A stretch of DNA of 64,000 nucleotides from Blakeslea trispora (lineage: Eukaryota; Mucoromycota; Mucoromycetes; Mucorales; Choanephoraceae). A program made the translations under genes and the position numbers. This document shows, in pieces, positions 1 through 12,492 of this stretch (position 1 is its first letter; each line of letters opens with the position of its first letter). The notes beneath the pieces are model-generated. The model saw only the letters and a program-made list of their open reading frames with translations. It had not been told where the DNA came from and made no database searches. Location: positions 124,001-188,000 of the forward strand of contig JAIWNE010000046.1 in assembly GCA_025331445.1 (NCBI GenBank), in the 5' to 3' direction.

Positions 1-2048
1 AGAATAAAAGCGCGGCCTGAAGGCCTATAACCACATCCGAAGTCGGAGTGAGCCACACGGCAATTGTGGTAGGAACGACCCACAATTGAGAATGAGACTC
101 ACAAAATTATTGGGAAAATCTTTTAAAAATGGGAAATAAAAATCTTAAAGCACTAGAAAAAAAGACACTCCAAAAAAATAAGATACTTGAAAAAATAAAA
201 AAAAAAGAGGTTGAAAAAAAAAGAGACACTTAAAAAACACTTAAAAGATTGCTTAAAGATGGGTAGTTTGAAAAGCCAAAAGCTGTCAAAATAAAGACGT
301 AGATAACATACAAACATAATTTAATCCTTATACTAGATCTTGTCAAAGTTACTCGTATCAAAGGTTTATTTTTGAAATACAACACAAAGACGCTAATCCC
401 TTTTATATTTGATAGATAAGGTAAAGCCAAAGTCATTAATCACACACTATTCTATGCTAACAGTCTTTTTTATCGTATTCCATTCCCTTATACACGTTTC
501 AATACATATCATCCCAGAATAACATAACCGTAAATACAAGTAAAGTAATAACTTGACAAGATGTTGTCTTTTTTTTATTGCTTAAATACAATTCTTCAAC
601 CAAATATTCAAGGTCATTGTTCGTGATGCAGTTCATTCCAATAAAGAGCCGTTTACAATCTAAACCAAAAGTATTACTTACCTCTTGTAAAGTGTTCAAC
701 AGTAGATTTCAATGACTGTGTACTGACAATAACTAAAACTTGGGTGTAGAAAAACAGTGATGCTGAAATGAGAGGATCTTACACGTTTGCTGGCGATAGC
801 TCTTTTTTTTTGTAGACACAGTCAAAGTCATTCTAGTTTTGTTTACGTGTTTTTTGCTCTAAACTTCTAAACTCTTGCAAGATTGTTGATTGCGCACTTG
901 CATTGCGTTGCTTTGTTGTGATGACGGGAGTTTGCTGAGGCTCATCAACTTGGTTAAAAATATACAAGTAGTGTGTAAAAGTTCATTTAGTAGTAAAAAA
1001 AGAAAATAGAAGGAAAAAGAAAAAAACTGTCTGGGAAAAAAAATACCTCAGAAAAACTACTATTTTTTTTTAAAAAAAAGGGCTCATTTAATGTCAACAT
1101 TGTCTATTTTAAATGGCTTGCTATGGCAATCTAAGTAAACCATCTTGAGTATCTGTTAAGTTGAATTACATGGCCTATGGATATCGACACTACTAAGCTG
1201 ATTAGCAAAGTCTCATGCAAAGTACAATGTTAACAGATATTCTTTGTGTTACTGATGAGAGAAAAAAATCATCTATCTTCAGTCTCTGTCCATCTAATTT
1301 TCTACGGATCGTATTTTTACAGATCTTTTTGGTTTTCGATTCATTTTTTATCACGAAAATAGAAATTTGTCAATATGTCATTTTATTTAGACATACTTTT
1401 TCCTTTTTTTTTTATTCTTTTCTCTTCCATTTCTTTTGCTTTTTTTATATTTTGAAATAAAACATGTAAGTACTTTCCCATACCCAAGCAACAGTTTATT
1501 GAATACTATTCTCCATGTAGGCATGTTATCTTTAGAGCTTATGAAGACTGATACATAATTTAAGGTACAAGTTGACAAACAAGTATATTGCTGTTTACTT
1601 ACCATCTTTTTTTTTTCTTAGGATTAGTCACGTAGTTTTGTCTTTTCTTAAGAAACTTGGTATAAAAGTAAGTAAAGCCATCGAATATGATTCAAGACCT
1701 CTCTAACTGTTCTATTTAGTTACCTTAGACACTCGTAATTGTATCTGGCTATAACTTGAGGTGCTATGATGCTTTAGTATGTAAGTAAATGATTAAATTA
1801 TCTCATTTCGGTTTAACTTATTCAGTTTTTCTAGTTTCTTTTCTGTTGTTGAGCTTCTATCGCTTTAGCGCATCACCCTTTACTTTCCAGATGGTTGTTT
1901 GAGACTTTTAAAGTAAGTAAATGACATTATTTTCTGCTTGCTTTATAACTAACTGATGTACCATTTCAATAGTCATTCGCCTAGGATTTTTCTGATTTTT
2001 AAATGCTTGAAATACTAAAAATTGTTGCCATTTCGTGATAACTGATTT

Positions 2049-2115
2049 TGCTTTTCTGCCTGTTATTTTGTCTGCCTTTTGCTTGTTATTTTGCCTGCCT
2101 TTTGCCTACCATTTT
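2049..2115. repeat. imperfect 23-bp tandem repeat, three units
   Basis: Three consecutive units of about 23 bp share the pattern tctgccttttgc followed by tgttattttg. The third unit has diverged (accattttg in place of the second half). The array lies in non-coding DNA. Confidence 0.6.
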
Positions 2116-2462
2116 GGCTGTATTTGTGTCTGCTCATTCTACCTGGATTCCTATAGAACCCCTAATATTTTCCCCCTGTATAAGCCATTATTTTATAATA
2201 AAAAGCACTATTTTTAGACCTATAATCCTCTATATTTGATCTATATAACCCAATCATAAAGAAGTGTATTGACGTAAAGAAGCCCATTTTGTCCAATTAA
2301 AAGCACACACTTAATAAAGATACCGAGTATGAAGCCAATTAAAACGAATTAATGATTGTATATTTTGATAAAGAAGCCAATTGAATGAGGATGTCATGAG
2401 TAAACAATCCAATCAGGTCTCTTTAATGGAAGCGAAAGACAAAGAGGTTCACTCAAATTCTG

Positions 2463-2640
2463 ATGCGAAAACACAAGACGTTGCTCCGCCCTGTCTTCCA
2501 ATGCGTTGACACATGACAGTGTTTCGCTGTGTCGTCTCAATGCGAAAACACATGACGCCCTACGCTTTGCGCGCGTCATGCCTGGAACGTGCGTTACAGT
2601 CAAGTTATCCGCAGAAATTGACGTGCGCGCGACGACCCTT
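2463..2640. other. CpG-rich patch with an 18-bp direct repeat
   Basis: This stretch is far richer in CG dinucleotides than the AT-rich DNA around it, including two gcgcgcg-type runs. It carries the 18-mer ATGCGAAAACACAAGACG at 2463-2480 and a copy with one mismatch (T for A) at 2540-2557. No coding frame is convincing. It may be a piece of a GC-richer repeat or mobile element. Confidence 0.45.
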
Positions 2641-4211
2641 TATGTGTAGTGTGGTCTCAAAGGGATGTATCCTAGAGAGGATATGATGTAGTTGCTTGGT
2701 TTCTTGTCTTTGTTGTTCTTGTTGAATATCGGTCTTTTGGTGCAAGTCTGATCTGTATTACTCAAGTATTGTATGAGTAATAGCTGGTAACAGTTGTAAC
2801 CAATGACAGTGCTTTCCGTGTGTCTTTTATTGTTTTGAAGTTCAAGAATACCAGCAGCTCAAGTACTTTTATTGCCTAACTAGAATGCTGCAAGTTGTAT
2901 CTTTATCATATTCATTTGCTCATTGTTCCTTCCTGTATCTTATATTTGTATTTTGATTATCTTTTCTTTTCTTCTTCTATTGTTATATTTTCCCTTTCTG
3001 TGTTTGATTTTATTTTTTTATTATTTTTGTACCATCCATATTTTATTTTATTATTATTTTTTTTACTAACCACAGCGATGTCTCGGTGTTGTTCTCTCGT
3101 TTGGCTTGTCGTTCTGTTTTTTGGAATACTTTTGTGGTTATCTCTCAAATTGATTACTGATAGTCTTATACTTGTACGTCCTTGGTGTCTATAGTCAAGA
3201 TTTTTAATCTATTGTTTGGATCTGCGATCAATGTCGGTGTTGTAACATTTGCTACCGTTACTATTTGACAGCTTATCAAGCAGAAATTTAAGCTATTGTT
3301 CACGTTGTGTCCTGTTTAGGAAATGTATTTAAAACCAAAAGTCTGATCGTTGCTGAAATCACTAATGTACTTGGTATTATTGGTGATTGTATTAATATTG
3401 TAGTTATACAAGTTCTATAGTATATAAGAATCCTATTTTGTTAGATCTTATAGATATTTTAATCAATTTTTTTCTTTTGTTATCTTTCACATTAAATTTT
3501 GTTGACTCATTCCTGTGATATTCACGGTACAATTGATAACAATAATAAATCAATCAGACCCAAAAGAAAGTTGTCTTTATTCAATATACATTTTCTAGCT
3601 CTATTTATACTAATGATGGATCCCGCATCTTAGCTGAGTGTTTACCTTACGTTGGATCACAACGTACTTTCTGTTTATTTGTATAAGAACGTATCTCACC
3701 GTTAATCAATATGTCCATATATGTTAACGACGTGATGGCTAATCTGACTTTATAATTTGTTATTGTTCCTAAAAAGGACAATGTATACAACAATTCCTAC
3801 CTTCAAATTCTATCTTTGAAGCTAACAAGTGCCTAATCTCCTTTATATTTGTATCTCTCTGTGTGTTAAGATAGTTTTTACAGTCTTCTATCTATTCCTT
3901 TGTTTTTCTTATTTTATTCTGACTTGTTCGAATCAAAGGTAACATACTGGGGAGATATAAAGTTGTCATATTTCTAAAATTTTAAAAATAATTATAAACC
4001 TAATACAAAATTTGCTGGACAGTCACGTGATTGCCGGGATGTGCCGGTTTGAACATGCATTCTGAGCTTGTAATTGCTATGTAGGGTGCACGTAGATCAG
4101 AGGTACAGCTTCATTTAACTAGACTTGAAATTGGATGGCATTTGTCGTATTTGGGCATATATAGAAGCCAGAACGACTTATAATCGGAAATTCAATTAAT
4201 CATCATCAAAG

Positions 4212-4240
4212 GTTATTTTGACAGATAATGTCAAAATAAC
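4212..4240. repeat. 12-bp perfect inverted repeat, 5-nt loop
   Basis: Arms gttattttgaca (4212-4223) and tgtcaaaataac (4229-4240) are exact reverse complements around gataa. It lies in non-coding DNA with no gene nearby, so no function is suggested. Confidence 0.6.
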
Positions 4241-5976
4241 AATAAATCAAATAATGTTCACAAAGTTGGAAAACTAAAATCATTTCAGATATTACCAGAG
4301 GTAATCCTGAAATCAAACATCTAACAAGCATTGGTAAAAAGCGATGATATGATATATAAAGCGTTCAATGTGCCTAGCTAACACATTGAAAGCATGATCA
4401 GATTTATATTCATTGACTCTCTTTTCATCAATACTTGAAATGGCTATATGACATGATACATGTGATAGCAGGATGGTTGCATAGGCCTTATAATACCAAG
4501 GTAGCAGCATCTAACAAAACAAGCAATGATTCTAGAGATTTCATTATAAGAAAAGACTAAATCATTACTTGGATAAAGATAGTTCTGAGACATAATTACA
4601 AAGGGCTTGTCTATCGTTATCACCTAATCTAAACTGATCTAAACATCCAACGAAACAAGTGAACAAGTATGAAACAGTTATGCCTGATATATTGAAACAC
4701 TAATCAAGATTAAAACATATCTTGTCGAGCATAATTATTATCTCTCCAAGATATAAATCAAGTAAACAATATATCTCCACCTTATTCAAGGCGGGGGATG
4801 AAATCTGGCTACAGCCATCTTTCAATTAAGGTGACCAGTCATCCTAGTAGGAAAACTGCTCATACAGATAAAATTATAACGGAGTGATTGATTGAAACCG
4901 AGATAGAAATAATATATAAACACAACATGGACTTGCAGTAGAATTAGTTCCCTCTCTTTCTTTTTAATAAAAAAAATCGAGTTCCCTCTCATTGAATCTA
5001 TCTGAGACTGCAAATATCACAGCATTAAGCCGATTTCTAATGCTAAAATAATCCAATTTCAGCTTTGAGTGATTGTACACATTTTATTTCATGCCCTACA
5101 TTATTATATTCTGAACCTTTTTATCTCTTATTGTATTTATGAAACAGCAATGACAAGATGAATAGTTCGAGAGCGATTGCGGCAGGTCTATTTTTAGAAT
5201 GCGAGAGTTGGAAGTTGAGAGAAAAAACGTTTCGTAAATGATCATTGCAAATATTATTCATATGTTTTCTATAAACTACATCCTACACTAGATTATTGTA
5301 CTTGTTTTGTATAATTTTATCACTCTTATCACTTCCTTGTCCCTAAAAAACTTGCGTTGGTAAACGATATTATAGAATCGGTTGAGTCTGATTTTGTCTA
5401 GCAGAAACTTTGCTGATTTGCATTTTTATACTTTATTTAGTAATGATCTACCGGGATTGATTTTATGGATAATCTTATTGTCTTTGTGACTTATTTCGTC
5501 TTTTCATGTAACCTTGTCATTTTTGAGACTTGAATGTGCTCAGATCTTCACTCATGATGACTTAGAATACTCAGAATATCATCATGTGCACCAAAGAGGA
5601 CTTTTTTTTTCTGTTCCTAATTGATTTAGATAACTTCCGAAAATGTTATGTCTAGTCGAATCACATAACATAGTCATGTTAAGCAGGGCATGAATGATCA
5701 AAGAGAAATGTAATATATCGTCTTGGGAGTCAGTTCCTTTTTTCTGCCCCAAAAAAAAGGCTCTTCATTAAATATGAAAATATTCGACACAACGACCTTT
5801 AGATGTTTCACAGTTTCTGCATAAAGAAATAAAGAAATTGTTTAAGTATATGTTTTCTTTCCTAAAGAAGACTCATAGAAGCAGAGAAAAAAATATGTGA
5901 GTGCAAGCGAATGTACACTAGATCTTGGGATTTTAAATCCCAAGTAGACGTGTAGCCTTTTTGTCACTGGAAGTAG

Positions 5977-5978
<2 letters not shown>

Positions 5979-6013
<35 letters not shown>
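5979..6013. repeat. T35 homopolymer
   Basis: An uninterrupted run of 35 T on the plus strand. It could be the poly(A) tail of a retroposed sequence inserted in minus orientation, or simple slippage. No adjacent retroelement body was recognised. Confidence 0.8.
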
Positions 6014-6014
<1 letters not shown>

Positions 6015-7119
6015 GTTTTCAGAATGTGTTATTATGCCTATCAGAGCCAATACGCTATTTCATTCAGGATTCTTAACCAAACCTTTCCTGATTAAAGAAA
6101 GTTTTTTCTTTTGGCCTTGGCCTACATAGTTATTTTCTGTCGCCCTTCTCTAGGTGTAACTCTCTGTTACCTCTAGATAGAGAAAGCAAAGAAGGGATAT
6201 ACATATAACAGCATTGTCAATTACCTCTCAACAGCCCTCAAAAATTTCTCAGTATTCACAAGATACATTGTGAAATGCTTAAAGAGTAAGCCTATTTAAC
6301 ATGTTTATTTAGGACATTCTCAAAACTAGACATCGCCCTTTATCAAAGAAAAATTGTTATTTGACATTTTCATAATTGCTAAAGTCTTAGATGAACACGA
6401 AGGGACAAGTATTTTAAGAAGAAAGCTTGATGTATTTATCTCTAGAAAAAGAAAACAAAAGTTCGAGAGTCTTGTGTGGCTATGTCAACTTATTAGTGTT
6501 TCGACAAGGGAGCCGATCTAATGCATGCTTCTGTATGTCTGATAAGAATCTCTCAAGTGCACTGTTTTTCAATTGAAAAAGACAAAAAGAGATTGCTCTT
6601 TTGCTTCATGACTTGAGAATAGCTTTGGTAGATCAATGTTCATTTCAATATCTTGTAGAAAACAAGCAATGAGTAAATGTTGCAACAAAAATCATTGTAG
6701 TTTCATTGGATATACAAAACGCTTTTTGGTACAATCTTTAGCCTTTAGACATATGAGTAATCAACTTGAGTTCATTTCCTCTGCTCCATGTTATATCTAG
6801 AAAAAAACAAATTCATTTTAAGTGCGGTCAGACTCCATCAACTAAAATGTATTTATTCGTACTTTATTCGGAATCCTCTCTTACTCGTCAAAAGCATTAA
6901 CTCTGAACGTAGGTCCATTCAACCCGTAACAATCTGTGTGAAGGCTTCACTTTTACTTATTTATTCCTTCTCCCATCAAAAGAGATTTTTGGCCTGCTAT
7001 TTCAAGAAATGCAAGCATTTTCTGTACAGTAGAGTTTAAGCAAGCCAACTAGTTCATTTGAATAACCGAAACACCCTTTTTTTTAATTAGCAAAAGCGTA
7101 ATCCTTTTATTTTTCGCTA

Positions 7120-7213
7120 CTCTCCCCCCTTTTTTAAAAAATCTTTATTTCTTTTCTCTGTCTCTCTGCCTCTTCTTTTTTTTTTCTTTTTCTCTCTCTA
7201 ATTTTCTTTGGTT
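7120..7213 (+). promoter_or_regulatory. pyrimidine-rich leader upstream of the SWI3-like gene
   Basis: An almost unbroken C/T tract ends about 35 nt before the ATG at 7244. Similar tracts precede the starts of the genes at 10364, 18229, 33754 and 42039, and lie on the minus strand before the carrier gene starting at 31443. This looks like the typical core promoter or 5' UTR of genes in this genome (inference from recurrence). Confidence 0.4.
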
Positions 7214-7243
7214 TATATGCTAAAGCGCGTTTTTACATAAGTA

Positions 7244-9891
7244 ATGAACAGAGCAGACGAGCCCAGTATTGATCTCAACTATTATGAGCAACCCAGCACC
7301 ATTTCTTACTTTGATGCCATCTTGAACGACCTGAAAACCGATTTGGAATCACTGGGATGCGACACTGCTTTTACAGCACCTGAGCTGGCTTATTTTACAG
7401 GACGATTTCTTCGATATCAATCATACGCGCCTGTTACTCGTATACCCACACACTTTTTTGATGTTGAAACACTCTATAAGCCTTCTCCTCTCTACAGCAT
7501 CCTTTTATCTGTCTGTAGCTTCCAGTCTGACAAAGACCTAAGTGATTGGCAATTTGATAGACCACATGAAGAAGAGAACATCTACCTTGAATTGATGGCT
7601 GCAGTGAAAGAACAATTAATCCAAGATGGATTTTATATGCTTCCCTTCATTGCTTTTGATGAGCAAGTAGATATACGACAGATACATGAATGGACCCAAT
7701 TGGCTCAGACACTAGGAGGTCTGTATGTTGTCTATCTAGATGGTTATGGCAGCCCTCATTAATTTTTCTTTTTTGTGGATAGGTCAAGTGGTACATACAG
7801 TGACTAAAGCAACCCACATTATTTACAATAACCTTGATCCTGTTTACCAGCCTACAGAAAAGACATATTACATTGAAAAGTCTCGACACGGAAAATCGTG
7901 GATTCATTTTGTTGGCTTACCAGAATCACAAAACAGATGGGTAGAGCAACTGCCATCAGAGTTACAGATGCCTAAGCCAACCATCAGTGCACCTTATCAT
8001 GTAAGAGCTACCTGGCTTTTGGACAGCTATCGCCATAGAGAATGGATGGTACCAGCAGACTATGATTACCCAGAAAAACGCAACTATTTGAAACGATCTG
8101 TTGTCGATCCTTCTATCGATATGCCTAGTAAGAAGTCGAAAACACCTGAAGAAGAACAACACTTTAAAGAAGACCTATACAATGATGAGATGAACATCGA
8201 TATGAAGGCAGAATCTCTCTTACCTATCAACCTTGCAGCTATACCCCTACCAGAAGATAACAAACAACGTTATTATTCAATTCAGTCCCAGGACATTGTC
8301 ATTCCATCCTATGCTGCTTGGTTTGATCTTACATGTGTACACCGTATTGAAGCAAGATCATTACCCGAATTCTTCAATAACCAGAATGAAACAAAGACGC
8401 CTAGTGTATACAAAGAGTACCGGGATTTCATGATAAATACTTATCGAATGAACCCGATCGAATACCTAACTATTACTGCCTGTAGACGTAATTTAACGGG
8501 TGATGTATGTGCTATTTTGCGTGTACATTCCTTTTTAGAACAGTGGGGATTAATCAACTATCAGGTATGAATGTAATTAAGGAAAGATAGAGAGAGATGA
8601 TTGACTGTGCGGGTTTTCTTCTTTGGGTTTAGGTGGATACTGAAGCTAAACCTTCTTCACTCAGTGCATCCTTTGACAGCCAATTCAAAATTGTAATCGA
8701 TAAACCCTCTGAAGATACGTCCGAGGTAGAAAACGAAGAAACAGCAGAAGAAGAAGAGAAGGAAATGAAAGCAGAACCGGGGATTACACATTATGATTTT
8801 GGCAAGACAAAAGAGCCACAGACATGTAGCTCATGTCATACAGATTGCGTTGAACAGCAGTATTGCAGTACTCGTCTGCCTAACTTTTATCTGTGCTCTA
8901 ACTGCTATAGAGAGGGCAAATATCCGTCCAGCCATAAAAGTGGACATTTCGTGCTAGAACAACTACCGAACCCTGTAGAAGAGCAAGAGAAGGAAAAATC
9001 AAAAGAAGAAAAAGAGGAATGTGAAGAGACATTATCAGAGAAAGCAGACGAAATACCAGAGGAATGGACTGAGGAAGAAAGAGAACGATTAAAGGAAGGT
9101 GTGAAGCTATTTGAGGATAGCTGGGAAAAGATCGCAGACCATGTTGGTACACGAACACACGATGAATGTGTACTAGAATACCTTCAACTGCCAACAAAAG
9201 ACCCATTTGAAGATGCAGAGCTTGAGGAATTAGGCTTGCTTCAATACAACATAGAAAAGACCAGAGAAAATCCTGTGATGACTGCAGTTGCTTTCTTGGG
9301 CTCATCTGTAAAGCCTCGTGTTGCTTTGGCAACCATGTCGGATCATTTGCATCCTATGTACCAACAACAAGAAGAAAAGAACACGGATCAAAAGAAAGAA
9401 GAAGAAGAAGCCGAGAATAGATTGTTAGAGCTTACCAATACTTTGTTTGAGCATAAACTGAATTGTTATCGACAAAAGACAGCACATTACGAAGTATTAG
9501 AAGGGGTAGTAGAAGATCAAAAGAGGTTATTAGAAAAAGAGAGGCGTCAATTAGAGCATGACCAAGCAAGCTTTAAACGAAAACTGTTTCATCTTCATGT
9601 CAAGATGGCATCACAGAGCAGTTCTGCCACAGCTATTGCCAACAGCATCACACCTGCTCAAATACAGCAACAACAGTTGGTAGGCAACAGTCCTTCTATG
9701 ATTATGGGAAGCAATACACCCAAAATGAATAGTGAACAGGCTGCTCCACCTCAACCAGCAGCTTTACTTCAATTACAATCTATCCCTCATCCCATTCATC
9801 AGTCACCTCAAATGTTACAGCAACTACAACATCAACAACAATATCATTTACAGATGCAAATGCAGTTACAACAACAGCAACGTCTCCAAGC

Positions 9892-9978
<87 letters not shown>

Positions 9979-10081
9979 GCAGCAGCAACAACAACAACAA
10001 CAGCAACCACAACCACCACCACAACAACAACAACAACAATCACCACATCCGCCCAACTTTAATAACATGATGTCATTATAA
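7244..10081 (+). CDS. SWI/SNF-RSC chromatin remodelling subunit, SWI3/RSC8/SMARCC family
   Basis: Three exons, 7244-7718, 7783-8564 and 8633-10081, give 901 residues. Domain order matches the SMARCC family: an N-terminal BRCT-like region (about 1-260); SWIRM (about 345-435, starting VIPSYAAWFD and ending FLEQWGLINYQ); a ZZ zinc finger beginning CSSCHTDC; SANT (EWTEEERERLKEGVKLFEDS); a coiled coil; and a Gln-rich tail. Family members form the dimeric core scaffold of SWI/SNF or RSC nucleosome remodellers in the nucleus. The second intron falls exactly inside the SWIRM end motif NYQ-VD. The tail contains 38 consecutive Gln followed by Pro/Gln. The sequence does not show whether this is the SWI/SNF or the RSC paralogue. 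DOT1 lies 282 bp downstream on the same strand. Confidence 0.93.
9893..10006 (+). repeat. CAA/CAG trinucleotide repeat coding for 38 Gln
   Basis: Twenty-eight pure CAA codons (9893-9976) are followed by mixed CAG/CAA codons in the same frame, inside the last exon of the SWI3-like gene. A pure CAA array of this length is prone to replication slippage, so its length may vary between strains. It creates long false frames on other strands (poly-Asn, poly-Val, poly-Cys). Confidence 0.95.
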
Positions 10082-10363
10082 TCCTTTGCTTCCTTCTTCT
10101 TTATATCTATACTTTTATAAACTGTTTTTTCATAACTCAAAAACATGCACATGCAAAGAAAAAATGCTTAAACTTTTCAGACGTGTGTGTAACTGTATTC
10201 TAGTTGATTTAAGGTACATGTCAACGGCTATTTTGTTTTGTCTTGTTTCTCTTATTTTTTGAAACGCAATTTAAAGACAGCAACCCAATTTTTTTTTAGC
10301 TTTCATTTTTTTTTCCTCCCTCTTTCTTTTTTTTTCTTCTTCATCGCTTGCTTCTTCACTGTT

Positions 10364-10522
10364 ATGACTACTATTGAGTCCTCGAAAAAAGACGAAAGAA
10401 GTCGTGTTATGATTGAGAAGGACCTTACCAAGCAGACAGTTGCTTTGCCACCCAAAAAAGTGATGGCTAGCAAATTGGCAGCAGCAAAAGCAGCAGCAGC
10501 AGCAGCAAAAGCAACAGCTAAC

Positions 10523-10553
<31 letters not shown>

Positions 10554-12244
10554 AAACATTTACTACCACTACTACTACGCCTACTGTTTCTGAGGCTAAA
10601 GAAAGGTCAATTACTGCGACTGCTCAAGCCAACAATAACAACGGCTCATTAGACGATACCTCTTCTCATACTATGCAGAGCTATAGAGAAACCGAAGTAA
10701 ACAAGCGGCGATTGTCTAGTTCAATCGATAATAACCGAGAAAAGAGATCAATGAAAGAAAAGCCAAGTGCAAATGTTAAACCTCTCAAGTCAATTACTCA
10801 TTCAGACCGAGTAGTTCAAGCAGAAATAGCTCAATATCGACCTTGTAAGAAAATAGAAATTTAAAAAAAGAAACGAGAAAAATAACCATGATTTGCCTGT
10901 TATTACTATAGATTTCACTGAATCACCTGAACTATTGAATGCGCCTAGTCATTCAGATTTGCGTGTTGTGCTTGAATACCCAGGACCTATTGAAGCTGAA
11001 AAGTAAGCAAGTTTTCCCTTATAAAGCAAAATGTTTCTCTTGTTAACTTTTTTTTTTTTTTTTTCATCATTTAAATAGCTTTCTGCTACTGAAGCCTGTC
11101 ATGAAGAACACAGCAGGCAAAACTTATGATGAAGAGGAAGAAGATAAAGACGAATACAACCCTATTACAGACCTTATGCGTACAGCCGAATTGATCTATG
11201 AGTGTTATTTGGAGCCTGAACAGCAAGAGAAATATCTAGGCAATCAATCTCATGGTATTATGCGAAATTTGACAAAATACCGTAACCGCCGTCATGCTAC
11301 TGGTTTTGTTCAGGCTGTGAAAGATTTCAATAAGGTGATGCGTCAGTTAAAGACAGATGGTATTCTGAGTCAAAACGCCAAAGCAATGTGCCACCCAAAC
11401 TATGATTTAGCCTGTCATATCTTATTTCAAGTGTATAGTCGTACAGTGGCGCGCCAAGCAGAGGCATTAAACAACTATCAAGGTAACCCCTCCTAAAGAG
11501 AAAAGCCAATGATAGAAAGGAGAAAAAAAAACGATGGCTAATTTTGTTTTTTTTTTCAAGCTTTTTCAAATAATGTATATGGTGAAATCAATCCTATATT
11601 GGTCAAGGAATTCATAGCCAAAACAGGCCTTAACTCACGTAGTGTGTTTATGGATATGGGTTGTGGTATTGGAAATGTTGTGTTACAAGTAGCAGCTCAG
11701 ACTGGTTGCGAGGCTTACGGTATCGAAATCATGGAAACACCTTGTAAATTTGCAAAGAGACAACTAAAGGAATATGCTGCACGTATGAAGTAAGGTTTAT
11801 TGTCTTTTACGTAGAAAGTATAATTTTTTAACTTGGTCTTTTTTTTTCTTCTTTAGGGCCTGGCGTCTTCCTACAGGTAAAATACATTTTAGACATGGTG
11901 ACTTTCTTGATGTAGCAGCCAACGATCTGTATTCTACCTTGAAACGATCAGATGTCTTGCTTGTCAATAATTACGCCTTTGATGCAGCCACCAACCAAGC
12001 ACTAGCTCAACTCTTTCTGGATCTAAAGGAAGGCACAAAGATCATATCCCTAAAGTCATTTGTTCCCAAACATCACAAAATCAATCAGCGTACACTAAAT
12101 ATGCCCGAGTCGATTTTACGAGTGGAGTCATTTGAATATTACTCGGAAGCCGTCAGTTGGACAAACAATGGTGGCCAATACTATATTGCCACTGTTGATC
12201 GTAGCCGTCTTGCTCCTTATTTTGAAGAAATGTATGGCCGATAA
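10364..12244 (+). CDS. DOT1: DOT1-type histone H3 lysine-79 methyltransferase
   Basis: Five exons (10364-10844, 10912-11002, 11079-11482, 11561-11789, 11857-12244) encode 530 residues. The first ~160 are low complexity: Lys-rich, Ala-rich and Thr-repeat sequence, with no counterpart in the catalytic fold. The C-terminal ~330 residues form the DOT1 domain. Visible motifs are RVVLEYPGP, the SAM-binding segment FMDMGCGIGNVVLQVA, EAYGIE, and VNNYAFDAATNQALA, which corresponds to the family's substrate-channel NN(Y/F)AF motif. DOT1 enzymes methylate H3K79 on nucleosomes without a SET domain. Start choice: the frame is open further upstream, but that part would translate the pyrimidine leader, so the ATG at 10364 is preferred. 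SAM motif I reads DMGCGIGN where many relatives have a Ser at the Cys position. The gene follows a SWI3-like gene in tandem. Confidence 0.94.
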
Positions 12245-12492
12245 ACCTTTTCCCCCCTTTTTTTTCTAGAAGAGAAAGAACTTTATGTGTATTTCCTTTT
12301 TTTATTATTATTATTAATATTATGATTATTATTGTATCAGCAAAAACACAAAAACAAATTCCAACCTGTATGTATAGTATAAGAGATAAAGAGTGACAAA
12401 AGAAAAAATAAACCTGTATTGTAGAAATCACACCTGTCAAAAAAAAAAGTTTAATTTGTATGAAGAATTATGTATCATTTTCCTTTTTCTTT

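Larger units (their letters stand above)
1..7243. other. gene-free AT-rich block
   Basis: No reading frame here exceeds about 100 codons, none shows a recognisable domain, and I found no tRNA. The DNA is dominated by T and A homopolymers. It contains an imperfect tandem repeat (2049-2115), a CpG-rich patch (2463-2640), a 12-bp hairpin (4212-4240) and a T35 run (5979-6013). The last part, up to 7243, is the pyrimidine-rich leader of the SWI3-like gene. The first 100 bases contain a 9-bp inverted repeat (61-69 and 80-88). Decayed transposon sequence is likely, but I cannot assign a family. Confidence 0.6.

Noticed and set aside
2895..3194. 99-codon hydrophobic plus frame
   Set aside because: It reads through T-rich low-complexity DNA, with no domain, no convincing introns and no conserved motif.
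8898..9332. 144-codon minus-strand frame opposite the SWI3-like gene
   Set aside because: It lies wholly antisense to the ZZ/SANT region and shows no domain.
9732..10152. Long frames of poly-Asn, poly-Val and poly-Cys over the CAA repeat on both strands
   Set aside because: They are shadows of the trinucleotide repeat in the SWI3-like gene; no sequence outside the repeat supports them.
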